A stretch of DNA of 64,000 bases. It comes from Ketobacter sp. MCCC 1A13808 (lineage in GTDB: Bacteria > Pseudomonadota > Gammaproteobacteria > Pseudomonadales > Ketobacteraceae). The translations under genes were made by a program, and so were the position numbers. Below are positions 25,563 to 35,271 of this stretch, piece by piece (positions within the stretch are counted from its first letter, which is position 1; every line of letters begins with the position of its first letter). Below the pieces are notes generated by a model that did no database searches, was not told the origin of the DNA, and saw only the letters and a list, made by a program, of their open reading frames with translations. The stretch covers positions 175,626-239,625 of the forward strand of contig NZ_VRKW01000008.1 of assembly GCF_009746715.1 (NCBI RefSeq), written 5' to 3'.

Positions 25563-25603
25563 TCAAATTCTTAGAACAATTCAGATAATAAGAGTATTTA
25601 CTT

Positions 25604-26410
25604 ATGGATACCGCTACTAATCAAAAACACGATTCACAACCTTATTATGTCGCCGTCAACGATGAGGAAAAAATTTTTACAGCGGCGTTTAACCAAGGCC
25701 TTTCAATACTACTAAAGGGTCCAACCGGATGTGGTAAAACGCGATTTGTAGAAGCCATGGCGCATAAACTTCGCAGGCCTCTCGTCACGGTTTCCTGTCA
25801 TGATGATCTGACAACCGCTGATTTGGTGGGGCGCTTTCTTTTGAACGGTGGCAAAACCGAATGGGTAGACGGGCCGCTAACCAAAGCGGTGCGAGAAGGG
25901 GCAATATGTTATCTGGACGAAGTGGTGGAAGCCAGAAAAGACACCACGGTTGTACTCCATCCGCTGGCTGATTACCGACGCCAGCTGCCTTTGGAGCGGC
26001 TCGGCATAACCCTGGATGCCGCTCCCGGATTTTGCCTTGTTGTGTCCTATAACCCGGGCTATCAAAGTGTACTTAAAGATTTAAAAGACTCCACCCGCCA
26101 ACGCATGGTTGCGATTGAATTTGATTTTCCGGCACCCGAGGTTGAAGAACGTATTCTAGCCGTGGAGGCTGGTATTAGTGCAGCGGATGCAGCCAAACTG
26201 GTGCGCTTCGCACAAGCAATTCGGCGCCTTGAAAACGCAGGTTTACGTGAAGTGGCTTCGACCCGGGTGCTGATTGCAGCCGGACTCTTGATGCGGGAAG
26301 GACTGAGCGCGGCAGTAGCGGCTAAAACCGCCATCGCCGGGCCTTTGTCCGATGACGCACAAGTAACGAAGGGCTTAATCAAAATGATCGAAGTTTATCT
26401 GAACGATTAG
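25604..26410 (+). CDS. NorQ/CbbQ-like MoxR-family AAA+ ATPase, second copy
   Basis: 268 aa with Walker A GPTGCGKT at residues 39-46, Walker B CYLDE near 102-106, and SCHDDLTTADLVGRF at 64-78. It is highly similar to the ATPase at 19438-20244. It forms a norDQ-like pair with the preceding VWA gene, in the reverse order of the usual norQD. It presumably remodels or metallates a client encoded in the same operon. Confidence 0.92.
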   Translation: MDTATNQKHDSQPYYVAVNDEEKIFTAAFNQGLSILLKGPTGCGKTRFVEAMAHKLRRPLVTVSCHDDLTTADLVGRFLLNGGKTEWVDGPLTKAVREGAICYLDEVVEARKDTTVVLHPLADYRRQLPLERLGITLDAAPGFCLVVSYNPGYQSVLKDLKDSTRQRMVAIEFDFPAPEVEERILAVEAGISAADAAKLVRFAQAIRRLENAGLREVASTRVLIAAGLLMREGLSAAVAAKTAIAGPLSDDAQVTKGLIKMIEVYLND

Positions 26411-26452
26411 TAGAGACCATTAAAACCAATCATAAAAAAAGAGGACACAACA

Positions 26453-26596
26453 TTGGGTGCAGTTATCATGATAGGAACTCTATCCGGCTTAATCATTCTT
26501 ATTTTTGCAATAGTGCTGCGGTTCGATCCGGAAGCCCGCGGTCAAACGGGCGAGAGCTATAAACCCGTAAAGAGACAGGGGAATGATCATGACTGA
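26453..26596 (+). CDS. 47-aa single-helix microprotein
   Basis: TTG start seven bases after AGAGG. It encodes 47 aa with one hydrophobic helix (about residues 5-22) followed by a polar tail RFDPEARGQTGESYKP. Its stop overlaps the start of the AveC-like gene at 26583. It stands in the same position as microprotein B of the minus-strand operons, after the MoxR gene and before a multi-pass protein, but shares no clear sequence motif with it. An ATG at 26468 would give a shorter version. Confidence 0.7.
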   Translation: MGAVIMIGTLSGLIILIFAIVLRFDPEARGQTGESYKPVKRQGNDHD

Positions 26597-27371
26597 ATTG
26601 ACGCCGGTTCTGAAAGCCGCCATTAATTTCGCGTATATCGGTGGCGCATTGTTTGTCGCTATCGGCATATTTCTAAGCATACGCCGCGGTCGCCTGCATC
26701 CGCTGTTATTAGTCTGTATTTCAGCGATCTCGTTTTCCTGGATTGAAGCGCCTTACGACTGGGCCGTGTATGCACAATTTCCACCAGCAATCCCGCGCAT
26801 GCCTGAATGGTGGCCGCTGAATATGACGTGGGGCGGATTGCCGGCAGCGGTGCCCCCCGGCTACATCGCTTATTTCGTGTTGCCCGCCATCATCGGCGCA
26901 ACACTCGGCCGCTGGGTCAACGCGAAATACCAATGGCGTGCTCCTATTACATTACTGGTTGTCGGTTTTTTCGTGGGCTTTACCTGGGCGTTTATGTTCA
27001 ATGCATTGCTCGGCGCGCAGCTCGGTGTCTTTTATTACGGCCGGGTTATCGAAGGGCTTGCGCTGTGGGAAGGAACCAAGAACCAATACCCGATCTATGA
27101 CGCAGTCGCCATGGGTGTACAAATGATGGTATTCACTTATCTTTTGGGCCGCACCGACGCCGTCGGTCGCACCCTTATTGATGTCTGGGCCGATGCAAAA
27201 TCTGACAGCCGCGTACGTTCGTCGCTCCTGTCGGTTGGCGCATTTATCGTTATCGGTCATGTGGTGTACCTATCAGTGTTTGCTCCGCATCTGGTTACCA
27301 AAGTTATGCATCTGCAAACGGTGGGACCAACCGAGCAGCTGTTCGAAGGGATACCGAACCAACCACTGTAA
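26583..27371 (+). CDS. AveC-like spirocyclase-family membrane protein, copy 2
   Basis: 262 aa with about six to seven membrane helices. Shorter than the other two AveC-like proteins but with the same type of motif (FSWIEAPYDWAVYAQFPP near residues 49-66, and a YPIYDAVAMGVQM motif near 175). It overlaps the 47-aa gene. The start may be the ATG at 26583 or the one at 26589. It is followed by the FadL-like porin 25 bp later. The function is unknown, likely membrane-associated processing or transport of the hydrophobic substrate. Confidence 0.68.
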   Translation: MIMTELTPVLKAAINFAYIGGALFVAIGIFLSIRRGRLHPLLLVCISAISFSWIEAPYDWAVYAQFPPAIPRMPEWWPLNMTWGGLPAAVPPGYIAYFVLPAIIGATLGRWVNAKYQWRAPITLLVVGFFVGFTWAFMFNALLGAQLGVFYYGRVIEGLALWEGTKNQYPIYDAVAMGVQMMVFTYLLGRTDAVGRTLIDVWADAKSDSRVRSSLLSVGAFIVIGHVVYLSVFAPHLVTKVMHLQTVGPTEQLFEGIPNQPL

Positions 27372-27396
27372 AAAAACAACAATAAAGAGACTTAAT

Positions 27397-29169
27397 ATGA
27401 TTAGTGTCCGCGAACCAGGCATAAGATTGCCAATTTCGACCAGAGGAATCTATTTTACTTTTCCGCTTTTATTGACTGCCTTTTCGATGCCGGCACAGGC
27501 TTCCTTTACCGACAGTATCACCATAGGCAGCCCTAAAGCGTTAGCTCTGGGGCACGCGGTTACAGCCGATCCGCCGGACATCGATTCTGTGCATTTCAAC
27601 CCGGCCGGTCTGGCGAGAATTAAGGGAAGAAGGGGGTATATCAAAGGCATCGTCGGCCTGTTCTCTACCGAAATGGAATTGGGCGAGCATGGCGAGTATA
27701 TGAATGGGGTTCTGGAGCGTTATCGCGAACAATATAGGGAGTTTGAAAATCCAGATGGCACCCTAACCTATGGACATAGTCCATGGGAAGAGTATTCCAG
27801 AAACGACCTCATTAACACCAAGGGTAAATCAGAGGGAGGACCTACCGTCATGTTGCCCGGCGGTATGGTGGATCTCCCAATCGGGGCTGGAGCTGCCGGA
27901 GGTGCATCCTATAATCCCCCCGGCAGCAAGTTCACATTCGGTACCAATGTCTATGCTCCACTGATGAACGGTATGCACGTTGCCTCGGATTCTCCCGCCC
28001 GCTTTGCTCAGGAACGAGCGACTTTCACATTAATAACCTATTTTTCTCCTACTATCGCCTACGAAGTGTCAGACACCTTTTCTGTCGGGCTTTCTGTTAA
28101 TTTCAGTTATTCCGGCATGGGGTTGGAATTACCCATCCGCGAACCCCATGAGGCGATCTTCTTTCTAGGGTCTCCTTTTATTCAAGGCACGTTCTGTAAC
28201 CCCGATGGCACCCCGAAAGCGCCAGATCAACCCGACAATGACCTGGGCCTGACAGTCGACGTGTGCGGTACTGAAGTGCCGCCATTCACGACCTTTGGCA
28301 AGCTCTCGTTCGAGGTAGATCAAAATATTGTTATGGGTTACAACATGGGCATGCTATGGGAACCCACACCCTGGTTGACTCTGGGGCTATCCTATAACTC
28401 CAAAATTAATGTCGATATGGATGGTAGTTTTGAATTCCCGATTTACGATCCATTTAAAACCTTTCTTTACAACTTCCACAGTAGCGATGTTCTGGCGTTA
28501 GCGGGTGGAGCACTCGGCACTTTAGATCTTCCATTACCCACCCCTGAAGAGATTGCGAACGCCTCTCAAGGTTCCCTTAACGTTCAATATGAAATTCCCC
28601 AGCGCTGGAATGCTGGGCTCAGCCTTCAGGTAACGCCCAGATGGAAATGGAATTTTGATGTCAGATGGACGGAGTGGTCCGCCTTCAGCAAGCTTAACCT
28701 TAAATTTGGAGTCGATGTTGCTTTGCTAAAATGGGGCTCCATTGCCGATTTGGTTGGAACCGGAAGCAGCAACGGCATTTCCCCTGACTCGGTCGATTAT
28801 CAGATTAGCTTACGCGATGTGGCTTATTGGGGCACGGGATTCGAATACAAGCTCAGTGATACGCTGGTTTTACGGGCAGGCTATGAAGATCGCCCCTCGG
28901 CGGTATCAGAAGATGCGCCAAGCGCACTGATTCCTTTGAACGACGCGACCTTGCTATCTGTTGGATTTGGAATGGATCTGAAAAGTGGTAGCCATATCGA
29001 TTTTGCAGTGGGACATATGAAATCAGAAACCGATTTTCCTGCCTGCTCAGCGCAATTGGGTAACGGGTGTAATCCAAACAACGTGGTTTACCCATCCTAT
29101 GCTGGCCAGGATATTAGAACAACCGTTGAAGTTCTGGTCGTTGAACTTGGCTATCAATGGGAATTTTAA
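27397..29169 (+). CDS. FadL/OMPP1-family outer membrane porin, copy 2
   Basis: 590 aa with a signal peptide ending near residue 33 (PAQA, then SFTDS). It has the family stretch DPPDIDSVHFNPAGLAR and a C-terminal aromatic (QWEF). The ATG at 27397 has AAAGAGA six bases upstream. The longer frame starting at 27178 overlaps the AveC-like gene and encodes no signal peptide. It is a close paralogue of 803-2563. It takes up hydrophobic compounds across the outer membrane, matching the P450 and AveC-like neighbours. Confidence 0.92.
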   Translation: MISVREPGIRLPISTRGIYFTFPLLLTAFSMPAQASFTDSITIGSPKALALGHAVTADPPDIDSVHFNPAGLARIKGRRGYIKGIVGLFSTEMELGEHGEYMNGVLERYREQYREFENPDGTLTYGHSPWEEYSRNDLINTKGKSEGGPTVMLPGGMVDLPIGAGAAGGASYNPPGSKFTFGTNVYAPLMNGMHVASDSPARFAQERATFTLITYFSPTIAYEVSDTFSVGLSVNFSYSGMGLELPIREPHEAIFFLGSPFIQGTFCNPDGTPKAPDQPDNDLGLTVDVCGTEVPPFTTFGKLSFEVDQNIVMGYNMGMLWEPTPWLTLGLSYNSKINVDMDGSFEFPIYDPFKTFLYNFHSSDVLALAGGALGTLDLPLPTPEEIANASQGSLNVQYEIPQRWNAGLSLQVTPRWKWNFDVRWTEWSAFSKLNLKFGVDVALLKWGSIADLVGTGSSNGISPDSVDYQISLRDVAYWGTGFEYKLSDTLVLRAGYEDRPSAVSEDAPSALIPLNDATLLSVGFGMDLKSGSHIDFAVGHMKSETDFPACSAQLGNGCNPNNVVYPSYAGQDIRTTVEVLVVELGYQWEF

Positions 29170-29228
29170 TTCAAACCAACATCACCGAATCATGGAAAGA
29201 TAAGAAAAAATAACTGAATCGGGGTCGA

Positions 29229-30614
29229 ATGAAAATGAGTGAAAAGAACCTTGCACCAGCTATAACAGACTCGCAAAGACCCAGCCTGCTGAAAATGGCA
29301 ATGCAAATCAACAAAATGGGGTTGCTGCAGTTTTTTATGCATCAATGGCGCGAACAGGGGGATATTGCACAATTGCGCATGGGTCGACAGGAATTATCGT
29401 TGATCGTGCACCCCGAACACGCCCGGAGAGTGTTGCTTACCGAACGACAGCATTACGACAAGCTGGATACATGGGAAACTACGCGTCAGCTGCTATTAGG
29501 CGATGGCCTGATAGCGGCTAACGGGGCTCAATGGAAACGACAACGACGTTTGATGTCCGGCTTTTTCACTGCCAAAAGCATCGAGCATTTTTACCCGCTC
29601 ATGGTCGATGCTGCGGAAGCTGTCTCCAAACGCTGGGAGGCGGTAGCACGCAGTGGCGAGATGGTGGATGTGCTCGCTGAAATGACGCAAATCACAGCCT
29701 GGATTATTTTACGATCCATGTTCGGCACGGAAATCGATGAACAGCGACTGCATGACTTGGCAGGCGATGTTGAAACCCTGATTAAATTCGGCAATCGTCG
29801 TGAAATGCTGCCTGTGAAAGCCCCTTTATGGGCACCTTTGCCCAGTCATGTTCAACACCGGAAAGCGACAACTCGTGTCCATTCGTTTATTAGGGAAGTT
29901 ATTTCCCGACGCCGCAACGAGCCGGAATCAAGCTGGCCTGAAGATCTATTGAGTAAGCTCATGTCCGCGCGGGATGAAGAGACGGGTGATTCCATGGCGG
30001 ATATCCTGGTTCGTGATGAGTGTCTCGGAATTTTTGTTGCCGGCCACGAAACAACCGCAAGAACATTGGCTTTTCTATGGTATATGCTGGATCAGAACCC
30101 CCAGGTTGCCGAGCGGCTGCAGTCCGAGCTGGACGGGGTATTTTCACGTGACCAGGTTCCCGCATTGGAGGATTTGAGGCGACTTCCGTATTTGATTCAG
30201 GTCATCAAAGAGGTGCTGCGCTTATATCCACCCGCACCGGCGTTCCCGCGCGACGCCATTACACCTCAAAATATGGATGGAGCGCTCCTCTCGCCAGGCA
30301 CTTATTTATTGGTCTTTCCCTATGCCACCCACCGGCATCCGGACTTTTGGGAAGACCCTGAAAGTTTTGATCCGGATCGATTTCTTCCCGAACGGGAAAC
30401 TCAGATTCACCCGTTTGCTTATTACCCCTTTGGCGGCGGTAACCGTGTGTGTATCGGAAATAACTTCGCTATGCAGGAAATGAGTATATTGACCGCATTG
30501 CTTGCCCGTAAATTCAGTGCGCGCATGAAACCCGGTCACGTTCCGAAGATCGACATGCAAGGCACACTGATGATGTCCAATGGTCTGCCAATGTCCCTGA
30601 GCGCACGCACCTAA
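29229..30614 (+). CDS. Cytochrome P450 (CYP4/CYP102-type fold)
   Basis: 461 aa. I-helix motif FVAGHETTART, ExxR motif KEVLRL, PERF-like DPDRFLPER and the heme loop FGGGNRVCIGNNFAMQE. The sequence style is that of the class II-like bacterial P450s close to fatty-acid and alkane hydroxylases, different from the P450cam-like enzyme at 16852. There is no membrane anchor or reductase fusion. It follows the FadL-like gene, so it probably hydroxylates the imported substrate. No ferredoxin or reductase is found in the cluster. Confidence 0.93.
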   Translation: MKMSEKNLAPAITDSQRPSLLKMAMQINKMGLLQFFMHQWREQGDIAQLRMGRQELSLIVHPEHARRVLLTERQHYDKLDTWETTRQLLLGDGLIAANGAQWKRQRRLMSGFFTAKSIEHFYPLMVDAAEAVSKRWEAVARSGEMVDVLAEMTQITAWIILRSMFGTEIDEQRLHDLAGDVETLIKFGNRREMLPVKAPLWAPLPSHVQHRKATTRVHSFIREVISRRRNEPESSWPEDLLSKLMSARDEETGDSMADILVRDECLGIFVAGHETTARTLAFLWYMLDQNPQVAERLQSELDGVFSRDQVPALEDLRRLPYLIQVIKEVLRLYPPAPAFPRDAITPQNMDGALLSPGTYLLVFPYATHRHPDFWEDPESFDPDRFLPERETQIHPFAYYPFGGGNRVCIGNNFAMQEMSILTALLARKFSARMKPGHVPKIDMQGTLMMSNGLPMSLSART

Positions 30615-30639
30615 ACCCTTCACGAAGAAACGATATTGA

Positions 30640-33003
30640 ATGAATTTTTCCAGAAAGCTACACCGAACCTTTATCGGATTCCTGTTTTTTATCAGCGTCG
30701 TTCTGGTTTGGTTTGGCGTTGAACTTATTGTCCTCGGAGGTTCAGTCTACTATTTTTTTGCCGGACTGGTCACGGCCGCAGTTGCTTACTTAAGTACAAA
30801 AAAATCAAAGACCGTTTATCCCCTATTTGCCGCATTTTATTTGATTACTCTGATATGGGCTTTCTGGGAATCAGGATTCAATGGTTGGGCGTTGGCGCCG
30901 CGTTTAGCCATGTTTTCAGTCATCGGTCTATGGCTGCTGTCACCCGGCTATCGAAACAATATGGGGTTGTCACCCGGATTTCACGGCAGCAAAGTGGTTT
31001 GGTCTGCAGTACCGACTTTAATAATCGTTTCGGTACTCATATTATTTTACAACGACCGAATTCCTCATCCGCCAAACGGCGATATTGTCTATACGCCCCC
31101 GATTAACACTGCTCAGGGGGAATGGCCTTTCTATGGTAATAGTCAGGGAGGTACACGACATTCACCCTTGACCCAGATCACCCCCGCCAATGTGGGTCTA
31201 CTTGAACCGGTCTGGACCTATCACGCAGGCACTTCCGGTTATGAACCAGAAAGCATGTTCAAAGGCATTCTCACAATCGAAGCCACCCCACTGAAGATAG
31301 GCGAACGCTTATATCTGTGTACGGGCTACAACGATGTCATTGCCTTGAATGCAGAAACGGGGCAGGAAGTCTGGCGTCACCGTCCCAAGATCGACGATCA
31401 CAACGTTACCACTAAGACCTGTCGCGGCGTCGCACATTATCGCGTACCGGATGCGACGGGCCTCTGTTCGCAACGGATCTACACTGCGACTCTGGATGCA
31501 CGGTTGCTGGCGTTGGATGCCGACACCGGCAAGCCATGCCCTGATTTTGGTGCAGATGGACAAGTGAATTTGCTAGAGGGAATGGGAGATGTGGTTAAGG
31601 GCTATTACTACGTCACCTCACCACCGGCTGTAATCAGGGGCAAGCTTGTTTTGGGTGGCTGGGTAATGGATGGACAGCATACCGGTGAACCTTCCGGCGT
31701 GATCCGTGCTTTCGATGCTATAAGTGGCCAATTCGTCTGGGCGTTTGATATTGGTCGACCTGATTTTCACGGGTTGCCGGAGGCGGGTGAATCTTTTACC
31801 CGCGGCACACCGAATAGTTGGGGCGTCATGAGTGCAGATGAAGAATTGGGATTAATTTATGCCCCCACTGGAAATGCGACACCGGATTATTTTGGTGGCC
31901 ATCGAACTGCAAACGATGAGAAATATTCCAGCGCCGTCATTGCCTTGAATGCCGAAACCGGTGAAGACGTGTGGACTTTTCAAACCACCCACCACGACCT
32001 GTGGGATTACGACGTCGCTTCACAACCGGTATTGATCGATTTGCCTGATGGTAAAAAAGGTTTATTGCAACCGACCAAACGAGGTGAAATCTTTTTTCTA
32101 GACCGCACCACGGGAGAACCCATTACCAAAGTTGAGGAGCTGCCCGTACCACAGGGTGCGGTAGAAGGGGATTGGGTTTCCCCTACGCAACCATTTTCAA
32201 CGGGCATGCCTTCGTTTAAAGGCCCGCGACCAACTGAAAAAACGATGTGGGGCTTAACCCCGCTCGATCAAGCTTATTGTCGTGTGAAATTTCTTAAAGC
32301 CCGTTTCGAAGGAACCCTCACTCCGGTGGGTACAGACCGCCCAACGTTAACCTGGCCCGGCTATATCGGTGGGGTCAATTGGGGCAGCGTGTCTATCGAC
32401 CCTGAGCGGCTACTGATGATGGTGAATACCAATCACGTACTCATGTACAACCAACTCATTCCGCGCCAGCAAGCGGATGCTGACGGTATTCATCCGGTAA
32501 CCGCAGAAGGGGGTAAGAGTGTGGGCATTTATGCTGCCCAAGCCGGCACCCCTTACGCTGCCGAGTCGCAGCCTTTTCTATCGTTTCTGGCAGCGCCATG
32601 CCAACAGCCACCCTACGGCCTTATCAGTGCAGTGGACCTAAACACGCAAACATTGTTGTGGCAAAAGCCATTCGGCACGGCCCGCGATAGCGGCCCGGTG
32701 TTGTTGCGCTCTCAACTGCCTATTCCGATGGGCGTTCCGAATCTGGGGGGCTCCATCACTACCGCCACGGGTTTAACGTTTATTGGTGCCACACAGGAGC
32801 GGATGTTTCGCGCGATTGACAGCATGACCGGGCAAGAACTGTGGAAAGCTCGACTACCTGCTGGCGGCCACGCCACACCCACTACCTATTGGTCAGAACA
32901 ATCAAACCGGCAATTTGTTGTTATTTCCGCTGGTGGCCATGGGGCGATGCTATCAGGACGCAGTGATGCCATCATGGCGTTCGCACTGCCGCAAAAACAA
33001 TAG
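30640..33003 (+). CDS. Membrane-bound PQQ-dependent dehydrogenase (glucose/quinate dehydrogenase family)
   Basis: 787 aa. Five N-terminal helices (about residues 8-145) are followed by an eight-bladed PQQ propeller in the periplasm. Family motifs are GEWPFYGNSQGGTRHSPLTQ near 163-182, TKTCRGV, DARLLALDADTG, the HHDLWDYD block and a C-terminal GGHATP. Electrons go to ubiquinone. Members oxidise glucose, quinate, shikimate or other alcohols. In this context an alcohol produced by the P450s is a plausible substrate (inference). No PQQ synthesis genes are in the window. Confidence 0.93.
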   Translation: MNFSRKLHRTFIGFLFFISVVLVWFGVELIVLGGSVYYFFAGLVTAAVAYLSTKKSKTVYPLFAAFYLITLIWAFWESGFNGWALAPRLAMFSVIGLWLLSPGYRNNMGLSPGFHGSKVVWSAVPTLIIVSVLILFYNDRIPHPPNGDIVYTPPINTAQGEWPFYGNSQGGTRHSPLTQITPANVGLLEPVWTYHAGTSGYEPESMFKGILTIEATPLKIGERLYLCTGYNDVIALNAETGQEVWRHRPKIDDHNVTTKTCRGVAHYRVPDATGLCSQRIYTATLDARLLALDADTGKPCPDFGADGQVNLLEGMGDVVKGYYYVTSPPAVIRGKLVLGGWVMDGQHTGEPSGVIRAFDAISGQFVWAFDIGRPDFHGLPEAGESFTRGTPNSWGVMSADEELGLIYAPTGNATPDYFGGHRTANDEKYSSAVIALNAETGEDVWTFQTTHHDLWDYDVASQPVLIDLPDGKKGLLQPTKRGEIFFLDRTTGEPITKVEELPVPQGAVEGDWVSPTQPFSTGMPSFKGPRPTEKTMWGLTPLDQAYCRVKFLKARFEGTLTPVGTDRPTLTWPGYIGGVNWGSVSIDPERLLMMVNTNHVLMYNQLIPRQQADADGIHPVTAEGGKSVGIYAAQAGTPYAAESQPFLSFLAAPCQQPPYGLISAVDLNTQTLLWQKPFGTARDSGPVLLRSQLPIPMGVPNLGGSITTATGLTFIGATQERMFRAIDSMTGQELWKARLPAGGHATPTTYWSEQSNRQFVVISAGGHGAMLSGRSDAIMAFALPQKQ

Positions 33004-33024
33004 TTAAAAAGGAACACTTCGACA

Positions 33025-33885
33025 ATGAAAAGTGTCTTTATCAGCGGTGCAGCAACCGGTATCGGAGACGGGCTTGTCAGCAAACTTTCACAAGAAGGAT
33101 GGCGGGTTTTTGCCGGATATCGCCGCTCTCCACCGGAACGGGCATCCTGGTTTAATCATCCCGCAGTGACGCCCATTCAGTGCGACATCACCGACCCCGC
33201 TGCGGTAAAATCGGCAGCAGAGCAGGTCGCAGCTATCACTGGCAACAAACTGGATTTACTGATCAACAATGCGGGCTTTTTTGGAAGCGGAGGCGTCGTT
33301 GAGTGTCCGGATATGGAGGAATACCGAAAAGTATTTGAGATTAATTTTTTCGGCGTGCTTAACGTATTGCGCGCCTTTATGCCGCTGATCCGAAACGGGC
33401 AGGGGCCCGGGAGCGGGAAAGGTCGAGTCATCAATGTCGCTTCATCTTCCACCTATATGATCTATCCTATGGCGTCCGCCTATACCGTTTCCAAGCAAGC
33501 GCTAAAAACGGCGACAATGCACCTGCGGCTGGAAATGAAAGCGTTTGGGGTCGAGGTCACCACGCTCGACCCAGGTGCCGTCGATACGCCAATGTCGAGC
33601 GATCATGAAAAAAATTCAGCCATGCAATGGAGCGCGATACCAGAAACGCTGCGGGCTCAATACAAAAAGCTGTTTATTGATACTGAAACAATGATGCAGA
33701 ACAGCTTCGCCCTTTATACTCCGGATCGCTTTGCCGATGATGTTTATTGCAAAATAATCTGCAGCAAACGATTCAAACCCGTTTACGTACTGGGCCCGGG
33801 GGTCGCCGCCATGCCCTGGATGCATCGGCTACTGCCCCTTCAACAAGTGGAAAACATTTGGGGAAAAGTGTTCCGCGCGAAATAA
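33025..33885 (+). CDS. SDR family oxidoreductase
   Basis: 286 aa. TG-motif variant SGAATGIG at residues 7-14, NNAG near 82-85, NVASSSTY with the catalytic Ser near 138, and YTVSK near 153-157. It has the longer C-terminus of the 11-beta-HSD/retinol-dehydrogenase-type SDRs. AAAGGAAC lies upstream of the ATG. It is the last gene of the plus-strand P450 cluster, 21 bp after the PQQ dehydrogenase. The substrate is unknown. Confidence 0.9.
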   Translation: MKSVFISGAATGIGDGLVSKLSQEGWRVFAGYRRSPPERASWFNHPAVTPIQCDITDPAAVKSAAEQVAAITGNKLDLLINNAGFFGSGGVVECPDMEEYRKVFEINFFGVLNVLRAFMPLIRNGQGPGSGKGRVINVASSSTYMIYPMASAYTVSKQALKTATMHLRLEMKAFGVEVTTLDPGAVDTPMSSDHEKNSAMQWSAIPETLRAQYKKLFIDTETMMQNSFALYTPDRFADDVYCKIICSKRFKPVYVLGPGVAAMPWMHRLLPLQQVENIWGKVFRAK

Positions 33886-34043
33886 ATAATTCTGTATATT
33901 GAATTTTACACAGCCGTCACAGGCAGCAATACGCAAACAATAAATAACAACCCATTTTTTCGTCTCCTTTCCTGTCAAATTATCGTAGTATCTAGCTCCT
34001 TATACGGAAATTAATACAACACCAGTTAATGACAGGAGCCCGA

Positions 34044-34847
34044 ATGGAGTTACCAGGAAAAGTAGCGGTTGTCACCGGTGCAGGCAATGGTATTGGACAG
34101 CAAATTGCTCTGACGCTGCTGAGCAAGGGCGCTTCGGTAGCCGCTGTGGACATCAATACAGAAGCACTAGGTGAAACAGAAAAGCAAGCGGGTACAACTG
34201 TCGGTAAACTGTCATTGCATCAAACGGATATTTCGGACAGGACCGCGGTTTCGCAGCTGACCGCTGAAGTTATTCGAGAGCATGGCGCAGTCGATATCGT
34301 CATCAACAATGCAGGAATAGTACATTCCTTCGAAACTGTGAATACATTAGATTACGCAACGATAGAGCGGGTTATGAACATTAACTTCTATGGCGTAATC
34401 AATATGACCAAAGAATTTCTGCCGCTTTTGCTCGAACGGCCGGTTGCACACGTGGTGAATGTATCGAGCATGGGTGGCCTTTTTGCTTTTCCCACTCAAA
34501 CCATTTACGGCGCCAGCAAGGCGGCAATCAAATTACTGAGTGAAGGCTTGTACGCGGAATTAAGGGGTACCAATGTCGGGGTTTCGGTGATTTTTCCAGG
34601 CGCCATTTCCACCAACATCACCCTTAATAGTGGCGCCCACACCGCCAAACTGGATAAATTTAAGAACATTCATCAGAAGGGAACCTCTGCAAAAACGGCT
34701 GCGAAAGGCATTGTCAGAGCCATTGAAAAGAATAAGTTCCGGGTTCACATTGGAATCGATTCCAAAATGCTGAGCTTTTTGTATCGTTGCTTTCCACAAT
34801 CAACGGTATTACTGCTCAACAAACTCATTCAAATGGCGATGAAATAA
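34044..34847 (+). CDS. SDR family oxidoreductase
   Basis: 267 aa from the ATG at 34044, which has CAGGAG eight bases upstream. An ATG at 34029 would add five residues and lacks such a site. TGAGNGIG motif at residues 12-19, NNAG near 88-91, NVSSMGG near 139-145 and YGASK near 157-161. The long C-terminus ends in a hydrophobic helix. It has its own promoter region and converges with the DUF4345-like gene after two bases. Alcohol/ketone oxidoreduction, substrate unknown. Confidence 0.9.
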   Translation: MELPGKVAVVTGAGNGIGQQIALTLLSKGASVAAVDINTEALGETEKQAGTTVGKLSLHQTDISDRTAVSQLTAEVIREHGAVDIVINNAGIVHSFETVNTLDYATIERVMNINFYGVINMTKEFLPLLLERPVAHVVNVSSMGGLFAFPTQTIYGASKAAIKLLSEGLYAELRGTNVGVSVIFPGAISTNITLNSGAHTAKLDKFKNIHQKGTSAKTAAKGIVRAIEKNKFRVHIGIDSKMLSFLYRCFPQSTVLLLNKLIQMAMK

Positions 34848-34849
34848 AC

Positions 34850-35239
34850 TTAAGGCGTGTGCAGCGGCTGCTTTACGAACAGGTACATTGACACAGCAGC
34901 ACCCACTGCTTCGAATCCCATGGCACCATAGGTGTACTCAGAGCCACTGGAATCCAATAAAAAACCCACCACTCGCGCAATGGCCAGCCCACTAAAAACA
35001 AAGGCCACAGCGCCAAGGGCCGGGCGGACTAAGCTGCTGGCAAAGACAGCCATTAAACACATCACGCCCATAGCGGATTGAACGCCGCCGTACATGGAAC
35101 GAATTTCTGTCATTGCAGTTGCAGACGTCATCTCAAGGCCACTGAACCCAGTAGGCAATCCCGGATTGACTATACAGGCAATACCATAGGGCAACCACAT
35201 AATCACATTCAGAATCAGGAAGGCTTTTGTCAACTTCAT
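34850..35239 (-). CDS. DUF4345-like small membrane protein
   Basis: 129 aa with four predicted helices. The segment TEIRSMYGGVQSAMGVMCL near residues 44-62 is the hallmark of DUF4345-type proteins (EIRAMYGG). No enzymatic role is established. It is divergent from the SDR at 35334, and the shared upstream region contains a TAGTAC-type dyad that also occurs upstream of 8305-8928. Confidence 0.8.
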   Translation of the reverse strand: MKLTKAFLILNVIMWLPYGIACIVNPGLPTGFSGLEMTSATAMTEIRSMYGGVQSAMGVMCLMAVFASSLVRPALGAVAFVFSGLAIARVVGFLLDSSGSEYTYGAMGFEAVGAAVSMYLFVKQPLHTP

Positions 35240-35271
35240 AGGTTATCTATTGGGATTCGCTGGATTAGTAT

